From contig NZ_JAUOPC010000002.1 of the NCBI RefSeq assembly GCF_030546805.1, positions 1 to 64,000 on the forward strand: DNA of 64,000 nucleotides, given 5' to 3'. The notes under the pieces were generated by a model. The model was given only the letters and a program-made list of their open reading frames with translations, was not told the DNA's origin and did no database searches. The DNA is from Cyclobacterium sp. 1_MG-2023 (GTDB lineage Bacteria; Bacteroidota; Bacteroidia; Cytophagales; Cyclobacteriaceae). The translations under genes and the position numbers were made by a program. Positions 62,631-64,000 of this stretch are shown in pieces; the stretch's first letter is position 1, and each line of letters starts with the position of its first letter.

Positions 62631-63052
62631 TCATCTATGTTGATGAGAATATGGCCCCGGTACTGGCTAAAGGTTTCAATATTCTTCAAACACCTTTAAA
62701 TCTTCAATTAAAAATTAGTGATCCCATTGAAATTAAATCTATAAAGGAGGTCTTTGGGGAAGGAGCTCTTGATGAAGATTGGATTCCCTTGGCTGGCAAG
62801 CAGGGAGCTTGTGTGTTGACTCAGGATTATAATATCAATAGAATAAAACATCAGCGAGATTTGTGTGAAAAGCATGGACTGGGGATGTTTTATTTTAGAC
62901 CCCCTTCCAAATCAGGGTTTTCGTATTGGGGTATGGTGAAGCTTTTAGTTAGACATTGGGAAGAAATCATTAAAACCGCATCTAGGAAACCTAGACCTTT
63001 TTCCTATAAAATCACCTCCAGGTCAACTGGGTTAGAAAACATGGACGATTAA
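62627..63052 (+). CDS. PIN-like toxin-type protein
   Basis: The 141-residue product begins MIIYVDENMA, where D6-E7 match the first acidic motif of PIN-like (DUF5615/Mut7-C-related) nuclease folds. ALDEDWIPLAGKQG (acidic) and VLTQDYNINR (second acidic site) follow. PIN-like proteins cleave RNA and act as toxins in many pairs. It is translationally coupled to the upstream DUF433 gene, and its stop overlaps the hsdS start by one base. Toxicity is inferred from the family and pairing. Confidence 0.75.
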   Translation: MIIYVDENMAPVLAKGFNILQTPLNLQLKISDPIEIKSIKEVFGEGALDEDWIPLAGKQGACVLTQDYNINRIKHQRDLCEKHGLGMFYFRPPSKSGFSYWGMVKLLVRHWEEIIKTASRKPRPFSYKITSRSTGLENMDD

Positions 63053-64000
63053 TGAAAAATGACTGGATTGAAGTTGAGTTAGGTGAAGTAGCAGATATCA
63101 TAAGTGGTAAAAATCAAAAGGAAGTAGAAAATCCGAATGGTGAATTTCCTATTTATGGAAGTGGAGGGGTTTTTGGATTTGCCGATCAGTATCTGTGCCC
63201 TCCGGGAACGACTGTAATCGGAAGAAAGGGAACGATTAACAATCCAATTTTTGTCAATGAAAAATTTTGGAATGTGGATACTGCTTTTGGAATTCATCCT
63301 TTTGAATACGTGCTTCCGAAACTACTATTTTACTTTTGTAAAGGGTTTAATTTTAAAAAACTAGACAAGAGTACTACCATACCAAGTCTCGCAAAAAGAG
63401 ATTTACTTAAGATTGACTTTCCATTAATTCCCCTCCCCGAGCAGCGAGCTATTGTAGCCCGGATTGAGGAGTTGTTTAGCGAGTTGGATCATGCCATCGC
63501 CAATCTCAAATCCGCTCAAGCCAAAATCGAAATCTACCGTCAAGCCGTCCTGAAAAAGGCTTTTGAGGGGGGATTTATGTCAAATTCAAATCAATTAACA
63601 AATGCCTTTGAAAATTGGAAAAGAATTAAGCTAGGAGAAATAATTAAAGTTTCAAGCGGAAAGGGTTTAACCTCAAATCAAATGGATGGAGGCAAATTTG
63701 CAGTTTATGGAGGTAATGGAAAAAATGGAAATCATTCTGAGTATTTATTTGAAGATCAAAAACTTATAATTGGTAGAGTTGGAGTCAGGTGCGGAGTTAC
63801 TCACATTACTCTTCCCTTTTCTTGGGTGACGGATAATGCACTTGTTGTTGAATTTAAGGAAGGAGAAAACCACTCTTTGAAATTCATGAAATTAAAACTT
63901 GAGTTTGAGAATTTAAACAAACTATCAAATTCAACTGCACAACCAGTAGTATCTGGATCAAAAATCTATCAATATGAAATAGACCTTCCAGGTTTTTTGG
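63052..64000 (+). CDS. hsdS: Type I restriction specificity subunit, partial at window end
   Basis: An ATG at 63052 opens a frame with no stop to position 64000, over 316 codons. The product has a first target-recognition domain (WIEVELGEVADIISGKNQ, PIYGSGGVFGFAD). A conserved coiled-coil follows (LPLPEQRAIVARIEELFSEL, then ANLKSAQAKIEIYRQAVLKKAF). A second domain then begins (WKRIKLGEIIKVSSGKG, AVYGGNGKNG). This is the layout of HsdS, which gives DNA sequence specificity to the methylase and restriction complex. The second domain is cut off by the window edge. Confidence 0.93.
   Translation, partial: MKNDWIEVELGEVADIISGKNQKEVENPNGEFPIYGSGGVFGFADQYLCPPGTTVIGRKGTINNPIFVNEKFWNVDTAFGIHPFEYVLPKLLFYFCKGFNFKKLDKSTTIPSLAKRDLLKIDFPLIPLPEQRAIVARIEELFSELDHAIANLKSAQAKIEIYRQAVLKKAFEGGFMSNSNQLTNAFENWKRIKLGEIIKVSSGKGLTSNQMDGGKFAVYGGNGKNGNHSEYLFEDQKLIIGRVGVRCGVTHITLPFSWVTDNALVVEFKEGENHSLKFMKLKLEFENLNKLSNSTAQPVVSGSKIYQYEIDLPGFL

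Overview
The window looks like chromosomal DNA of a marine-type Bacteroidetes, most likely of the family Cyclobacteriaceae (Cyclobacterium, Echinicola or Algoriphagus relatives). This rests on low GC, weak ribosome binding sites, occasional TTG/GTG starts, TAnnTTTG-type promoter boxes, an UpxY antiterminator, Tat-exported sugar isomerase and Gfo/Idh proteins, a lipoprotein with a PVC-type heme domain, and dispersed CCTGCC-TACCGG palindromes. The assignment is inference; no rRNA is present.

Region 1 (1-9484) is the edge of a glycan-export locus. It holds the tail of an ABC exporter, two forward glycosyltransferase genes, and a reverse operon coding for a Wzm/Wzt-type ABC exporter, three GT2 enzymes (one fused to a methyltransferase) and a polysaccharide deacetylase. 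Region 2 (10038-18461) is housekeeping: MBL hydrolase, SRAP/YedK, YheT-like hydrolase, pyruvate dehydrogenase E2, HslV, a Dabb protein, a short SSB, a small Zn-ribbon protein and a GH15 hydrolase.

Region 3 (18583-39779) is a complete-looking Wzx/Wzy-type exopolysaccharide locus. A divergent UpxY gene precedes manC-fcl-gmd (GDP-L-fucose supply). A large SLBB export protein, a flippase, an acetyltransferase-sulfotransferase fusion, GT2 enzymes, a Wzz-like protein, a polymerase, an Alg14/Alg13-like pair and Wzi follow. The locus ends with a decayed NAD-dependent epimerase and a WecA/TagO-type initiating transferase. Together these suggest an acetylated, possibly sulfated, fucose-containing polymer.

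Region 4 (40020-55524) is mixed metabolism: a Tat TIM-barrel isomerase, a Gfo/Idh oxidoreductase, a GluQ-like synthetase overlapping a CrtA-like gene, an MFS transporter, an APS/PAPS reductase, a heme c lipoprotein, an AI-2E family protein, an MBOAT acyltransferase with a SGNH-like partner, a DUF4197 lipoprotein and small membrane proteins.

Region 5 (55700-64000) is the left end of an apparent integrated island. Two tandem 324-bp repeats each carry a tRNA-Leu(CAA) broken by palindromic insertions. A 23-bp tRNA 3' end follows, then a tyrosine recombinase, unknown genes, and a type I restriction system. In that system a DUF433/PIN-like toxin-antitoxin-type pair sits between hsdR and hsdS; hsdS runs off the window and no hsdM is visible.
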